A DNA stretch of 64,000 bases, taken from assembly GCA_031291475.1 (NCBI GenBank), contig JARLIY010000076.1, positions 1-64,000 of the forward strand, read 5' to 3'. The position numbers and the translations under genes were made by a program. The first letter of the stretch is position 1. Each line of letters begins with the position of its first letter. The notes below the pieces were generated by a model, which saw only the letters and a list, made by a program, of their open reading frames with translations, made no database searches and was not told the origin of the DNA. Shown here piece by piece: positions 1 through 9,102 of this stretch. This DNA is from Xanthobacteraceae bacterium (GTDB lineage: Bacteria > Pseudomonadota > Alphaproteobacteria > Rhizobiales > Xanthobacteraceae).

Positions 1-1475
1 GGAGGCGGCGGGGCCGCCGGCATTTCCTCTTCGCCATCGCGACGGCCGAGCCCGACCGCCGCCAGGCGTTGCAGGAGCGACATGCGCCGCTTTTCCGGAT
101 GCTCCTCCGGTAGCTCGCCACGGCGGGCGCGAAGCTCGTTTTGCGCGGGAATCGGCAGCTCGTCGATCCGCGGCATGCGCATCCCACGCGCCGGAATGCG
201 TTCCGGTTGCGGCGGAATGAATGCCTCCGGCTCTTGGGCGTCCGCTCCGCCTGGCGGATCCATGAACAAAGTCGGCTTCATGCCCAGCGGCCGAATGGTC
301 ACATCCTGGCCGGCGGCTTGCGGAAGAAGCGCCGCCGCGACCGCTGCCTTGGCGGACTCAATCGAATCGGTGACCGAAGCGGGAGCCGGCGCCGTGGCGG
401 CGTGGCGGACCGGCTCGCCGCGTTCCGGGGCGCGTTCGTTGTCGATCCGCAGCCGCTGCGCGACTTCGGCGATACGCGCTTCCGCCGCGGCGGGCTGCCG
501 CTGCGCCAAGGCGTAATCGATTCCGGTGGCGACGACCGAAACGCGGATGATGCCGTCGAGGCTCTCGTCGAAGGTCGCGCCGACAATGATGTTGGCATCC
601 TGATCGACTTCTTCGCGGATGCGGGTCGCCGCTTCGTCAACCTCATAGAGGGTCAGATCGCGGCCGCCGGTGATGGAGATCAGCAGGCCTTTGGCGCCCT
701 TCATCGAGGCGTCGTCGATCAGCGGATTGGAGATCGCCGCTTCGGCGGCGGCAAGCGCGCGTTTTTCGCCTTCCGCCTCGCCCGTCCCCATCATCGCCTT
801 GCCCATTTCGCGCATGACGGCGCGGACGTCGGCGAAGTCGAGATTGATCAGGCCTTCCTTGACCATCAGATCGGTGATGCAGGCGACGCCCGAATACAGC
901 ACCTGGTCCGCCATGGCGAACGCGTCGGCAAAGGTCGTCTTCTCATTCGCCACCCGGAAAAGATTCTGGTTGGGAATGATCAGCAGCGTGTCGACGCATT
1001 TTTGCAGCTCGACGATGCCGCTTTCGGCGATGCGCATGCGGCGCTGGCCTTCGAAGTGGAACGGCTTGGTGATCACGCCGACCGTGAGAATGCCGAGTTC
1101 CTGCGCCATCCTGGCGATGACCGGCGCCGCGCCGGTGCCGGTGCCGCCGCCCATGCCGGCGGTGACGAACACCATATGCGCGCCCGACAGATGATCGCGG
1201 ATTTCGTCGAGCACCTCCTCCGCGGCGGCGCGGCCGACATCGGGCTGCGAGCCGGCGCCGAGGCCCTCGGTCACCTGCGCGCCCATTTGAATGATGCGCT
1301 CGGCCTTGGACATGGTGAGCGCCTGCGCGTCGGTATTCGCCACCACGAAGTCGACGCCGAGCAGCCCGGCGTTGATCATGTTGTTGACGGCATTGCCGCC
1401 GGCGCCGCCGACTCCGAACACGGTGATACGCGGCTTAAGCTCACGGATGTCGGGGATTTTCAGATTGATCGTCAT
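1..1475 (-). CDS. ftsZ: Cell division protein FtsZ (3' end cut by window start)
   Basis: Tubulin-like GTPase that polymerises into the cytoplasmic Z ring and recruits the divisome. The ATG at 1475 follows a GAGGAAAGAGG ribosome-binding stretch, and the protein opens with [10 protein letters not shown]. The tubulin signature GGGTGTG lies near residues 105-112, preceded by the [13 protein letters not shown] nucleotide-binding loop. The T7-type NPLIDD segment and the [10 protein letters not shown] segment are also readable. After about residue 320 comes the long Pro/Ala-rich linker typical of rhizobial FtsZ, with the conserved [11 protein letters not shown] stretch near residue 475. At least 491 residues are present. 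The C-terminal peptide that binds FtsA and ZipA-like partners (usually ending DIPAFLRRQ) lies outside the window. It is the last visible gene of the dcw operon, 101 bases after ftsA. Confidence 0.97.
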   Translation of the reverse strand, partial: MTINLKIPDIRELKPRITVFGVGGAGGNAVNNMINAGLLGVDFVVANTDAQALTMSKAERIIQMGAQVTEGLGAGSQPDVGRAAAEEVLDEIRDHLSGAHMVFVTAGMGGGTGTGAAPVIARMAQELGILTVGVITKPFHFEGQRRMRIAESGIVELQKCVDTLLIIPNQNLFRVANEKTTFADAFAMADQVLYSGVACITDLMVKEGLINLDFADVRAVMREMGKAMMGTGEAEGEKRALAAAEAAISNPLIDDASMKGAKGLLISITGGRDLTLYEVDEAATRIREEVDQDANIIVGATFDESLDGIIRVSVVATGIDYALAQRQPAAAEARIAEVAQRLRIDNERAPERGEPVRHAATAPAPASVTDSIESAKAAVAAALLPQAAGQDVTIRPLGMKPTLFMDPPGGADAQEPEAFIPPQPERIPARGMRMPRIDELPIPAQNELRARRGELPEEHPEKRRMSLLQRLAAVGLGRRDGEEEMPAAPPP

Positions 1476-1497
1476 GGTTGCCTCTTTCCTCAATGCG

Positions 1498-1541
1498 CGG
1501 GCGTCGTCGACGCCCGGCCCCGGCCGGTCCGCCACCGGCCG
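1498..1541 (-). promoter_or_regulatory. Two tandem perfect hairpins in the ftsA-ftsZ gap
   Basis: The 101-base gap between ftsA and ftsZ holds two perfect 8-bp stems side by side: CGGGCGTC/GACGCCCG (1498-1516) and CGGCCGGT/ACCGGCCG (1521-1541). Neither is followed by a U-tract in the ftsZ direction. They could be an RNA processing or attenuation element that sets ftsZ output apart from ftsA. The stems are seen directly; the function is inferred. Confidence 0.4.
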
Positions 1542-1576
1542 TTGTGATGTTTCGTTGGCTTCGCGTCTGGGGGCCA

Positions 1577-2899
1577 TCAGAAGCTTTCGCGAAGCCACTG
1601 TCCGACGCGGGCGATGTATCCGCCGCCCGTGCCACTCGTCAGATACCGCTTACTGCGTGCTTCGAAATACTCGAGATGCGCTGCTTGCGGATAAACCAGC
1701 AGGCCGGTCGCCGCCGCGAAGGCCGCGCCCTTGGCCGCGTCCGGAAGACCGGAGATGCCCAGCGGACGTCCGAAGCGCACCGGCCGGCCGAGAATGCGGG
1801 CGGCGGGCTCGGAGAGTCCCGTCATCTGGCTGGCGCCACCGGTGAGGATCACGCGTCCGCGCGGCTCGGCGGCGAACGACGACGCCGCGAGCCGGTCGCG
1901 CACCATTTCCAGAATTTCCTCGACCCGCGGCCTGACAATGTGCGCGAGCGCCGAACGCGGCACGAACTGCGCTTGCTCGCGCTCATCTTCGCCGGTCGCC
2001 GGCACCGTGATCATGTCGCGTTCGTCCGAACCGCCGATCAGCACACTGCCATAAAACGTTTTGATTCGCTCGGCATCGGCGACGCTGGCGTTCAATCCCC
2101 GCGCAATGTCAAGCGTGACGTTGAGTCCGCCGAGCGCGAAGCCGTCCGAATGGATGAAACGGCCGCCGAGAAATACCGCGAGCGTTGTGGTGCCGGCGCC
2201 CATGTCGACCACCGCCGCGCCGAGATCGGCTTCGTCGTCGGCGAGAACGGACAGGGCGGACACGTAGGGGCCGGCGACCATGGCCTCGACATCGAGATGG
2301 CACCGCTCGACCGCGAGCATCAGATTACGCGCCGCCGCGACGTCGGTGGTGGCCACATGCATATCAACGCCGAAACGCTCGCCGAGCATGCCGCGCGGAT
2401 CGCGGATGCCGTTACCGCCGTTGATCGAATAGCCGATCGGTAGCGAATGCAGCACGGCGCGGCCGTCGCGCAGCGAGTGCCGATGGCTGGCGCCGAGAAC
2501 GCGGGCGATATCGGATTCCGACACCGCGCCGGCGATGTTGATCTCGGCCGCGAACAGCTCGCTCGCCAGCCGCCCCGCCGACACCGACAGCACCACCGAT
2601 TCGATTTCGACCGACGCCATGCGCTCGGCGCCATCGACGGCCTGGCGGATGGCGTCCTCAGCCTGCGCCAGATTGATCACGCCACCGGCTTTGGTGCCGC
2701 GCGCGGCGGCGTGGCCGAAGCCGACCACCTCGATCGCATGGCTCCTGCGCGTCAGCACCTGCTGCGGCGGATGCGGTCGCAGCCGCGCGATCAGACACGC
2801 AACCTTGCTGGAGCCGATATCGAGGGCGGCGACCAGCGCGCTCTTGCGCGGCGATATCGGCTTCATCTTCGGCGTCAGGCCGTAATGCAGGGCGTTCAT
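1577..2899 (-). CDS. ftsA: Cell division protein FtsA
   Basis: Actin-like ATPase that tethers FtsZ filaments to the inner membrane and signals to the late divisome. The 440-residue product begins [10 protein letters not shown]. The actin-fold phosphate-binding loop [14 protein letters not shown] sits at about residues 19-32, the [14 protein letters not shown] second phosphate loop near residue 225, and the [12 protein letters not shown] adenosine motif near residue 357. The C-terminus is basic and aromatic (VGQWLRESF), matching the amphipathic membrane-targeting helix of the family. The start is chosen because its ATG overlaps the ftsQ stop in an ATGA, which implies translational coupling. 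A longer reading frame extends upstream but runs antisense-like through ftsQ and has no family similarity. Confidence 0.97.
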   Translation of the reverse strand: MNALHYGLTPKMKPISPRKSALVAALDIGSSKVACLIARLRPHPPQQVLTRRSHAIEVVGFGHAAARGTKAGGVINLAQAEDAIRQAVDGAERMASVEIESVVLSVSAGRLASELFAAEINIAGAVSESDIARVLGASHRHSLRDGRAVLHSLPIGYSINGGNGIRDPRGMLGERFGVDMHVATTDVAAARNLMLAVERCHLDVEAMVAGPYVSALSVLADDEADLGAAVVDMGAGTTTLAVFLGGRFIHSDGFALGGLNVTLDIARGLNASVADAERIKTFYGSVLIGGSDERDMITVPATGEDEREQAQFVPRSALAHIVRPRVEEILEMVRDRLAASSFAAEPRGRVILTGGASQMTGLSEPAARILGRPVRFGRPLGISGLPDAAKGAAFAAATGLLVYPQAAHLEYFEARSKRYLTSGTGGGYIARVGQWLRESF

Positions 2900-3867
2900 G
2901 CGTCGCCCGCCCTTTTCTTCTTCTTGTCTTTGAGCGCGTCGTCGCGCGCGGCCGCCGCCGCGTCCGAGAGCCGCACGCTCACGCGATCGGGCAGCCGCAG
3001 ATCGACGGCGACGATGTCGCGTGACAGAAGCTTTTTCTCGCGGTCGAGCATCACCAGGCACTCGAGCGCCAGCGCGACGTCGCCTTCCGGCAAGCGCACG
3101 TCGATGCCGTTGTTGAGCCGTAGATTCCAGCGTCTTTGCGCAATCAACACCGAAGCGCGCAGCACGCCGCGAATATCGGGGTAGCGATCGATGACCGCGA
3201 GAAAATCCTTGGCCTGCCGTTCGGCGCCGCGTCCGACCACGAGCGGCAGACCGAGATAGCGGTCCTCGACGAACGGCTCGAGCACCGTGCCGTCGGCGGC
3301 GATGACGCTCACGCGTCCGTTCTCTTGCCACAGCGCGAAGGCCTGCCGCTCGGTGATGGTGATCTGCAGCCGGTCCGGATAGAGCTTGAGCACCGCCGCG
3401 TCGGCGATCCACGGATTCGCCATGAGCCGCGCCCGCGCCGCATCGGCATCGAGGAACAATAGCGAGGCGCGCCCGGTCACGCCGGCGGTGGTGAGCACCT
3501 CTTCGCGGCTGACTTCCTTCGGTCCGGTGAGCGAAACCGCGGCGATGCGAAAGCCGGCCGCATTGGCGGCCTCGTCGCGCGCGTCTTTCAGCCAGGCGAC
3601 GACGTCGGCGACATGGCCGCCGGCGATAGCGCCGTAGCCGAGCGTCGCGGCCAGCAACAGGATCGATCCGGCGATGCCGAGGCCGGGCGGCGGCACGCGC
3701 GCGACCCGCGAGCCCCAGCGCCGGATCCGCCGGCGGTGACCCGTCGGCCAAAGCAAGCGATCGAGCACGCGCCAACGGCGCGGCGCGTCAAACGGCGAGC
3801 CGATCTCTTCCCCCGCGTTTAACCTCGACCGCATCAGCGGTTGGTCGAGGCGTCCTCCACTATCCAT
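2896..3867 (-). CDS. ftsQ: Cell division protein FtsQ
   Basis: Bitopic divisome protein that links FtsA/FtsZ in the cytoplasm to FtsL/FtsB and FtsW/FtsI in the periplasm. A short cytoplasmic N-terminus rich in Arg precedes one membrane helix (GLGIAGSILLLAATLGYGAI, about residues 62-81). Then come the POTRA domain (FRIAAVSLTGPKEVSREEVL, about 106-125) and the FtsQ beta domain. The product is 323 residues from the ATG at 3867, giving the opening MDSGGRLDQ, but this start overlaps ddl by 34 bases. The alternative ATG at 3834 shares a TGATG with the ddl stop and would give 312 residues. Nothing in the sequence decides between them. The stop overlaps the ftsA start. Confidence 0.93.
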   Translation of the reverse strand: MDSGGRLDQPLMRSRLNAGEEIGSPFDAPRRWRVLDRLLWPTGHRRRIRRWGSRVARVPPPGLGIAGSILLLAATLGYGAIAGGHVADVVAWLKDARDEAANAAGFRIAAVSLTGPKEVSREEVLTTAGVTGRASLLFLDADAARARLMANPWIADAAVLKLYPDRLQITITERQAFALWQENGRVSVIAADGTVLEPFVEDRYLGLPLVVGRGAERQAKDFLAVIDRYPDIRGVLRASVLIAQRRWNLRLNNGIDVRLPEGDVALALECLVMLDREKKLLSRDIVAVDLRLPDRVSVRLSDAAAAARDDALKDKKKKRAGDA

Positions 3868-4748
3868 CGCACCAGCTCATCGAAGGTGATGCCCGCATAC
3901 GCCGCCAACTCGGGCACGAGCGAAGTTTCGGTCATGCCCGGCTGCGTATTGATCTCAAGACAGACCAGCTTTCTCGTTCCCCGATCGTCGTAGCGAAAGT
4001 CAGCGCGGCTCACGCCGCGGCAGCCGAGGGCGCCATGGGCAGCCAGACTGAGTCTGCGGACTTCCTGGTAAACATTTGGTAAAATTTGAGCGGGTAGCAG
4101 GTGCTTGGAGCCGCCGGCGGCATATTTTGCCTCGTAATCGTAGAAGGCCGTCGCCGGCACGATTTCGATCACGTCCAGCGCCCGGTCGCCGAGCACCGCG
4201 CAGGTCAATTCCTTGCCCGGAATGTAGCGCTCGATCAGGACGGTCTCGCCGAACGGCCAATCGTCGCGGAAAAGCTCCTGGGGCGGATTGGGATGCTCCT
4301 CGGTGACGATAAAGACCCCGACGCTGGAGCCTTCGGCGAGCGGCTTGACCACGTAGGGCGGGGTCATGAGATGCCGCTTGGCGGCTTCGAACCGCGAAGC
4401 CGTCACATCGTCCGCGACCGGGATACCGGCGGCGCGGAAAATCGCCTTGGCGTAGCCCTTGTGCATGGCGAGCGCCGACGCCAGCACGCCGGAATGACTG
4501 TAGGGAATGCCGAGCACTTCGAGGACGCCCTGCAGGGTGCCGTCCTCGCCGGGCCGGCCGTGCAGCACGTTCAACGCCACGTCGGGCCTGACCGCGGTCA
4601 GTGCCGCGGCCACGTCGCGGCCGGCGTCGATCGGGGTGACGCGATAGCCGAGCCGGTTGAGCGCATCGGCGCAGGCCTTGCCCGAGCGCAACGACACGTC
4701 GCGCTCGGCCGACCAGCCACCCATCAGAACGGCGACGTGCTTGGTCAT
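3834..4748 (-). CDS. ddl: D-alanine--D-alanine ligase
   Basis: Cytoplasmic ATP-grasp ligase joining two D-Ala molecules, giving the dipeptide that MurF adds to the peptidoglycan precursor. The 304-residue product matches the DdlB form. Visible markers are the N-terminal MGGWSAERDVSLRSG loop (residues 9-23), the NVLHGRPGEDGTLQG stretch near 60-74, the VVKPLAEGSSVGV ATP-grasp lid near 133-145, and the LEINTQPGMTETSLVP metal- and substrate-binding segment near 266-281. It lies between murB (101 bases upstream) and ftsQ (overlapping), the normal rhizobial dcw position. The 101-base gap contains a small inverted repeat and could hold an internal promoter for the ddl-ftsQAZ part. Confidence 0.97.
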   Translation of the reverse strand: MTKHVAVLMGGWSAERDVSLRSGKACADALNRLGYRVTPIDAGRDVAAALTAVRPDVALNVLHGRPGEDGTLQGVLEVLGIPYSHSGVLASALAMHKGYAKAIFRAAGIPVADDVTASRFEAAKRHLMTPPYVVKPLAEGSSVGVFIVTEEHPNPPQELFRDDWPFGETVLIERYIPGKELTCAVLGDRALDVIEIVPATAFYDYEAKYAAGGSKHLLPAQILPNVYQEVRRLSLAAHGALGCRGVSRADFRYDDRGTRKLVCLEINTQPGMTETSLVPELAAYAGITFDELVRWIVEDASTNR

Positions 4749-4793
4749 TTCCGGCCAGGTTTGTTCAGCGGATGCCGCTGATTCGCTGGCTCA

Positions 4794-4813
4794 CCAATAG
4801 AATCCACTATTGG
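4794..4813. repeat. Small inverted repeat in the murB-ddl gap
   Basis: CCAATAG and CTATTGG form a perfect 7-bp inverted repeat around a 6-base loop, in the only sizeable gap (100 bases) between murC and ftsQ. No T-tract follows on either strand, so it does not look like a terminator. It could be a protein-binding palindrome or a hairpin in the ddl leader. Function unknown. Confidence 0.35.
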
Positions 4814-4848
4814 CGAAAGGTCGAGAGTCTCTGAGGGCCGGCCACGGT

Positions 4849-5766
4849 CTAACCCGGCACTCCGATCCGCTTGATTTCCCAGTCGAGATCGATGCCGGAG
4901 CTGTCTTTGACCCGCCGCCGCACTGTTTCGCCGAGCGTCTCGATGTCGGCCGCGGTCGCTTTGCCGAGATTGATCAGGAAATTGCAGTGCATGTCCGACA
5001 CCTGCGCATCGCCGACGCGCAAGCCGCGGCAGTCAGCGGCGTCGATCAGCTCCCAGGCTTTGCGGCCGGGCGGATTCTTGAAGGTCGAACCGCCGGTGCG
5101 GCTCTTGATCGGCTGGGTCGCTTCGCGCGATTCGGTGATCTTGTCCATCTCGGCGGCGATGACCGCCGGATCGCCGCGCGCGCCGGCGAAGGTGGCTTGC
5201 GTGAAAATGTAATCGTCGGGCGCGCCGCAATGCCGGTAGACATAATGCATGTCGGCGTTGCCGAGCATATGGACACGGCCCAATCGATCGACGGCGCGCG
5301 CCTCGACGAGCACATCCTTGATCTCGCGGCCATAAGCGCCGCCATTCATGCGCAGCGCGCCGCCGATGGCGCCGGGAATGCCGCGCAGGAACGACAACCC
5401 GGCTACGCCCGCCTCCTGCGCCGCGCGCGCGACTTTGACATCTGGCACGGCGGCGCCGGCACGCACCTGCACGCCGTCGATGGCAACGTCGCCAAAGCCG
5501 CGCCCGAGCCTGATCGCGACTCCCGGTACGCCGCCGTCGCGCACGATCAGATTGGAGCCGAGGCCGATGACGGTCACGGAAATGTCGGCCGGCAGATGGG
5601 CCAGCATGTAGGCGAGGTCGTCCTCGTCCTCCGGCACGAACAAAATCTGCGCCGGCCCGCCGACGCGGAACCAGGTGAATTCGGCGAGCGGCTGGTTGGC
5701 CACGAGCCGGCCGCGCAGCACAGGCATTTTCGACCGCAGGATTGCGCTGATGTCGGGAAAGCTCAT
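4849..5766 (-). CDS. murB: UDP-N-acetylenolpyruvoylglucosamine reductase MurB
   Basis: FAD- and NADPH-dependent reductase that turns UDP-GlcNAc-enolpyruvate into UDP-MurNAc in the cytoplasm. The 305-residue product is a type II (short) MurB. The FAD-binding stretch is [14 protein letters not shown] (about residues 73-86), followed by [21 protein letters not shown] (two adjoining pieces, about 124-144). The catalytic serine segment GGSTFKNP is near residue 226 and the C-terminal [10 protein letters not shown] near 258. The ATG at 5766 is preferred over a much longer frame because it overlaps the stop of the upstream amidotransferase gene in an ATGA and starts exactly where MurB similarity begins ([11 protein letters not shown]). 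Confidence 0.96.
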   Translation of the reverse strand: MSFPDISAILRSKMPVLRGRLVANQPLAEFTWFRVGGPAQILFVPEDEDDLAYMLAHLPADISVTVIGLGSNLIVRDGGVPGVAIRLGRGFGDVAIDGVQVRAGAAVPDVKVARAAQEAGVAGLSFLRGIPGAIGGALRMNGGAYGREIKDVLVEARAVDRLGRVHMLGNADMHYVYRHCGAPDDYIFTQATFAGARGDPAVIAAEMDKITESREATQPIKSRTGGSTFKNPPGRKAWELIDAADCRGLRVGDAQVSDMHCNFLINLGKATAADIETLGETVRRRVKDSSGIDLDWEIKRIGVPG

Positions 5767-6464
5767 GCCGCCGCCTTGTCGAGCCATGCCGCGAGCACCT
5801 TTTGTCCGATTTCGCGCGTCGCCGGCCCGAGCGTGCGCGCCTGCCGGCGCAGCTCGCGCGGATCGATGCCCGCTTTGCCGAGTTCGACGGTGTGGCCGAC
5901 GAGCCAACTTTCGAAACGCCCTGGCTCCGTTTCCAGATGAAACTGCAAAGCAAGTTGCGACGGCGTGCGCGCAAACGCCTGCACCGGACAATGCGGCGTC
6001 GAAGCGAGCCGCGCACAACCCGAAGGCAACTCGCAATTGTCGCCATGCCAGTGCAGCACCGGCGTGGCGCCGAGCGGCGCCAGCACCGACGTCCGTCCGT
6101 CGGCGGTGAGCGTTAACGGCGCCCAGCCGATCTCTTTGACCGGCCCCGGCGCGACGCTCGCGCCGAGCGCCGCCGCTATCAGCTGCGCGCCGAGGCAAAT
6201 TCCCAGCACCGGTTTGTCCGCCTCAAGGCGCGCGGCGATCGCCGCGACCTCGTCGGCGATGAACGGATAGGCGTCGCGCTCATAAACGCCGATCGGGCCG
6301 CCGAGCACGATCAAAAGATCTGGCGTCAGCAGCGTTTCGGCGTCGAAAGCCTGGATTCCGGCATCGTGGTAGCGCACGCCATAGCCGCGCGCAGCAACCA
6401 GCGGACCGAGCAACCCGAGATCCTCGAAGGCCACGTGGCGAACCGCGAGGCATTTTTTGATCAT
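5763..6464 (-). CDS. Class I glutamine amidotransferase inside the dcw operon
   Basis: A 233-residue class I (triad) glutamine amidotransferase, similar in build to stand-alone GuaA-type amidotransferase domains. The nucleophile elbow [14 protein letters not shown] puts the catalytic Cys near residue 94. The LQFHLETEP segment near 173-181 supplies the His and Glu of the triad, and the oxyanion-side LGGPIGVYE lies near 54-62. It has no synthetase domain, so the acceptor of the ammonia is unknown, or it may act as a gamma-glutamyl hydrolase. It sits 12 bases after murC and overlaps murB by ATGA, so it is co-translated with cell-wall genes. A role in amidating a peptidoglycan precursor is a reasonable guess only; it is not an obvious GatD relative. 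Confidence 0.85.
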   Translation of the reverse strand: MIKKCLAVRHVAFEDLGLLGPLVAARGYGVRYHDAGIQAFDAETLLTPDLLIVLGGPIGVYERDAYPFIADEVAAIAARLEADKPVLGICLGAQLIAAALGASVAPGPVKEIGWAPLTLTADGRTSVLAPLGATPVLHWHGDNCELPSGCARLASTPHCPVQAFARTPSQLALQFHLETEPGRFESWLVGHTVELGKAGIDPRELRRQARTLGPATREIGQKVLAAWLDKAAA

Positions 6465-6476
6465 GGCGGAGCCGTC

Positions 6477-7883
6477 TTAACTCGCAGCTGCCGCCAGCTC
6501 TCCCGGCAGCGCATAGGCCCATTGCGTGATCGAGCCGGCGCCGAGGCAGACGACGTAATCTCCCGCCTGCGCCATGCCGGCGACCAGCGGGGCGAGCTTT
6601 TCTGGGCCGTCGAGCGCGATGACGCGGCGGTGTCCGTGGGTGCGCAAGCCCTGCACCAGCGCGTCACGGTCGATGCCGGCGATAGGCGCTTCGCCGGCCG
6701 GATAGACAGGCGCGACAATCACCGCGTCGGCGTCGTTGAAGCAGGTGCAGAACTGCTCGAACAGGGCGGCAAGCCGCGTGTAGCGGTGCGGCTGCACGAC
6801 GGCGATCACCTGGTCCTTGGTGGATTCGCGCGCCGCCTTGAGCACGGCTGCGATTTCGACCGGATGGTGGCCGTAATCGTCGATGATGGTGACGCCGTTC
6901 CACATGCCGGTGCGGGTGAAGCGCCGGCGCACGCCGCCGAAGCCCGCCAGCGCGTCCCTGATCACGTCATCGCCGATGCCGAGTTCAAGCGCGACGGCGA
7001 TCGCGGCCGTGGCGTCGAGCGCGTTGTGCCGCCCCGGCATCGGCAGGGCGATGTTCTTGATGTCGCGCACGAGCCGGCCGGCGCGGTCGCGCAGCGCAAT
7101 AGTAAAGAGCGACGTTCCGCCGGCGTGCGAGACATCGACCAGCCGCACGTCGGCCTGCGGATTTTCGCCGTAGGTGACCATGCGGCGATCTTCGATGCGG
7201 CCGAACAGGCTCTGCACCACCGGATGGTCCGTGCACAGCACCGAAAACCCATAGAACGGCACATTCTCAACGAAAGCGCGAAACGCGTCCTGCACCGCTT
7301 CGAAATTCTTGAAGTAATCGAGGTGCTCGGGATCGACGTTGGTGACGACGGCGATATCGGCCGGCAGTTTGAGGAATGTGCCGTCGGATTCGTCGGCCTC
7401 GACGACCATCCAGTCACCGAGGCCGAGCCGCGCGTTGGTGCCATAGGCGTTGATGATGCCGCCGTTGATCACCGTCGGATCGAAGCCGGCGGCGTCGAGC
7501 AGCGCCGCCACCATCGAGGTGGTCGTGGTCTTGCCGTGGGTACCGGCGATGGCGACGCAGCTTTTCAAGCGCATCAGCTCCGCCAGCATCTCGGCGCGGC
7601 GCACGATCGGCAGCCGCCGCGCGCGCGCCGTGACCAATTCCGGATTGTCGGGCTTGATCGCCGAGGAGATGACGACGACTTCGGCGCCCGCCAGATTGCC
7701 GCTGGCATGACCGATGGCGATTTTCACGCCCAACTCGCGCAGGCGTTTGACGTTGGCGCTCTCGGCCTGATCGGAGCCCTGCACGGCGTAGCCGAGATTG
7801 ACCATCACCTCCGCGATACCGCTCATGCCGATGCCGCCAATGCCGACGAAATGCACCGGACCGATGTCGTGCGGCAATTTCAT
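6477..7883 (-). CDS. murC: UDP-N-acetylmuramate--L-alanine ligase MurC
   Basis: Cytoplasmic ATP-dependent Mur ligase that adds L-Ala to UDP-MurNAc, the first amino acid of the stem peptide. The product is 468 residues. Its N-terminal Rossmann domain carries [18 protein letters not shown] (residues 9-26). The ATP loop is [14 protein letters not shown] (about 112-125), followed by [12 protein letters not shown] near 173 and the NPEHLDYF-like VDPEHLDYF near 195. The [14 protein letters not shown] segment near 338 is typical of MurC. The start at 7883 is chosen because the frame upstream of it runs through an intergenic palindromic repeat. It lies 106 bases after murG. Confidence 0.97.
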   Translation of the reverse strand: MKLPHDIGPVHFVGIGGIGMSGIAEVMVNLGYAVQGSDQAESANVKRLRELGVKIAIGHASGNLAGAEVVVISSAIKPDNPELVTARARRLPIVRRAEMLAELMRLKSCVAIAGTHGKTTTTSMVAALLDAAGFDPTVINGGIINAYGTNARLGLGDWMVVEADESDGTFLKLPADIAVVTNVDPEHLDYFKNFEAVQDAFRAFVENVPFYGFSVLCTDHPVVQSLFGRIEDRRMVTYGENPQADVRLVDVSHAGGTSLFTIALRDRAGRLVRDIKNIALPMPGRHNALDATAAIAVALELGIGDDVIRDALAGFGGVRRRFTRTGMWNGVTIIDDYGHHPVEIAAVLKAARESTKDQVIAVVQPHRYTRLAALFEQFCTCFNDADAVIVAPVYPAGEAPIAGIDRDALVQGLRTHGHRRVIALDGPEKLAPLVAGMAQAGDYVVCLGAGSITQWAYALPGELAAAAS

Positions 7884-7898
7884 GCCTGCTCCGGATTC

Positions 7899-7984
7899 GT
7901 CATGCCCGGCGCGATGCCGGGTATCCACGTCTTCGTATCCATCCATGCAAGACGTGGAGGGCCGGAACAAGTTCGGCCATGACG
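7899..7984. repeat. Rhizobial-type intergenic palindromic repeat between murG and murC
   Basis: Two imperfectly complementary arms, 7899-7933 (beginning CGTCATGCCCGG, ending CCACGTCTT) and 7949-7984 (beginning AAGACGTGG, ending GGCCATGACG), face each other across a short loop and fill nearly the whole murG-murC gap. This form (CGTCATGGCCGGG...CACGTCTT) is familiar as a dispersed palindromic element in Bradyrhizobium-related genomes. In RNA it would make a long hairpin inside the dcw transcript. Confidence 0.75.
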
Positions 7985-7989
7985 CATGA

Positions 7990-9102
7990 TTACTGCTTCG
8001 AGTCGATTCCCGCTACCTTGAGCACCAGGTCGGCAAGCCGGTCGGCCGCATCGAGCCGCCCGACCGATTGGGAGGCCACAGCCATGGCCCCGAGCCGCTG
8101 CGGTCCCGCCGCCAAAGCGGCGATCTCGCCGGCCAGACGCTGTGGGGTAAACTCTTCCTGCGCCAGCCGAATTGCGCCGCCGGCCGCTTGCAACACGCCG
8201 GCATTGGCGAACTGGTCCTGATCCAAAGCATGCGGCAATGGCACGAGGATGGCGGGGCGGCCGATGGCCGAAAGTTCGGCGACGGTCGAAGCTCCCGAAC
8301 GCGCCACAATCAGATGGCTTGCCGCCATGCGCGCCGGCAGATCGGAGAAAAACGGCGCGACCTCGGCGGTAACCGCAAGGCTCGCATAGGCGTTGCGCAC
8401 ACGGACGACGTCTTCCTCGCGCGCCTGCTGGACGACGGCAAGCCGCGCGCGGAGGTCCGGTTCGAGCAATCCGATCGCGGCAGGGACGATATCGGCCATG
8501 ATCCGTGCGCCCTGGCTGCCGCCGAAAATCAGAAGCCGCAAGACGCCGCCGGGTGCCGGATAAGCCGCAGCCGCGGCGGCGGCGACCGCCGGCCGCACCG
8601 GATTGCCGGTCAGCGTCCCCTTGGCCGCAAGTTGCGGCGCATTGCGGAAAACGTCGGGGAAAGTGGTGGCGATGGCGGTGACGCGCGGTGCCAACAAACG
8701 ATTGGCGCGCCCGATCACCGCGTTGGCATCGTGGATGAGGGTGGGAACGCCGCGCCAGGCGGCCGCCAAGACCGGCGGGACCGTCGGATAGCCGCCGAAA
8801 CCGATCACCGCCGCGGGCTTGAGCCGGCCGATCAAAGCCCAGGCTTGGGCGAGGCCGATTCCGAGAGCGGCGGCAGTTTGCGCCAACGCGATCGGGTTGC
8901 GCCCGCGCAACGTGGCGCTGGCAATGACGTGAACCGCATCATCGGGCAGTGCGCCGCCATAGCGCGTCGCGCGCCGGTCGGTGGCGAGATGCACGGAGAT
9001 TCCGCGTTGCGCGAGCGCCGCCGCCAGCGCCTCGGCGGGGAACAAATGGCCGCCCGTCCCGCCGGCCGCCACCAGGATCGGCGCCCGGCCCGCCGCCTGC
9101 AT
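7990..9102 (-). CDS. murG: UDP-N-acetylglucosamine--MurNAc-(pentapeptide) pyrophosphoryl-undecaprenol GlcNAc transferase MurG
   Basis: Membrane-associated GT28 glycosyltransferase that converts lipid I to lipid II on the cytoplasmic face. About 370 residues, the normal length. The glycine-rich loop [17 protein letters not shown] is at about residues 11-27 and a second G-loop, [10 protein letters not shown], near 194-203. The UDP-GlcNAc-binding [11 protein letters not shown] segment lies near 270 and [14 protein letters not shown] near 294. Two starts are possible. ATG 9102 shares a TGATG with the ftsW stop; GTG 9105 is one codon earlier in a GTGA overlap. The difference is a single residue. 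Immediately upstream is ftsW, so the flippase-family SEDS protein and the lipid II synthase are made together. Confidence 0.97.
   Translation of the reverse strand: MQAAGRAPILVAAGGTGGHLFPAEALAAALAQRGISVHLATDRRATRYGGALPDDAVHVIASATLRGRNPIALAQTAAALGIGLAQAWALIGRLKPAAVIGFGGYPTVPPVLAAAWRGVPTLIHDANAVIGRANRLLAPRVTAIATTFPDVFRNAPQLAAKGTLTGNPVRPAVAAAAAAAYPAPGGVLRLLIFGGSQGARIMADIVPAAIGLLEPDLRARLAVVQQAREEDVVRVRNAYASLAVTAEVAPFFSDLPARMAASHLIVARSGASTVAELSAIGRPAILVPLPHALDQDQFANAGVLQAAGGAIRLAQEEFTPQRLAGEIAALAAGPQRLGAMAVASQSVGRLDAADRLADLVLKVAGIDSKQ

Noticed and set aside
141-1547. Long open frame antisense to ftsZ (468 codons), and similar long frames opposite murC, murG, murE, ftsI, rmuC and others
   Set aside because: They are shadows created by the strong third-position GC bias of real genes; products are Arg/His/Gly-rich with no family similarity.
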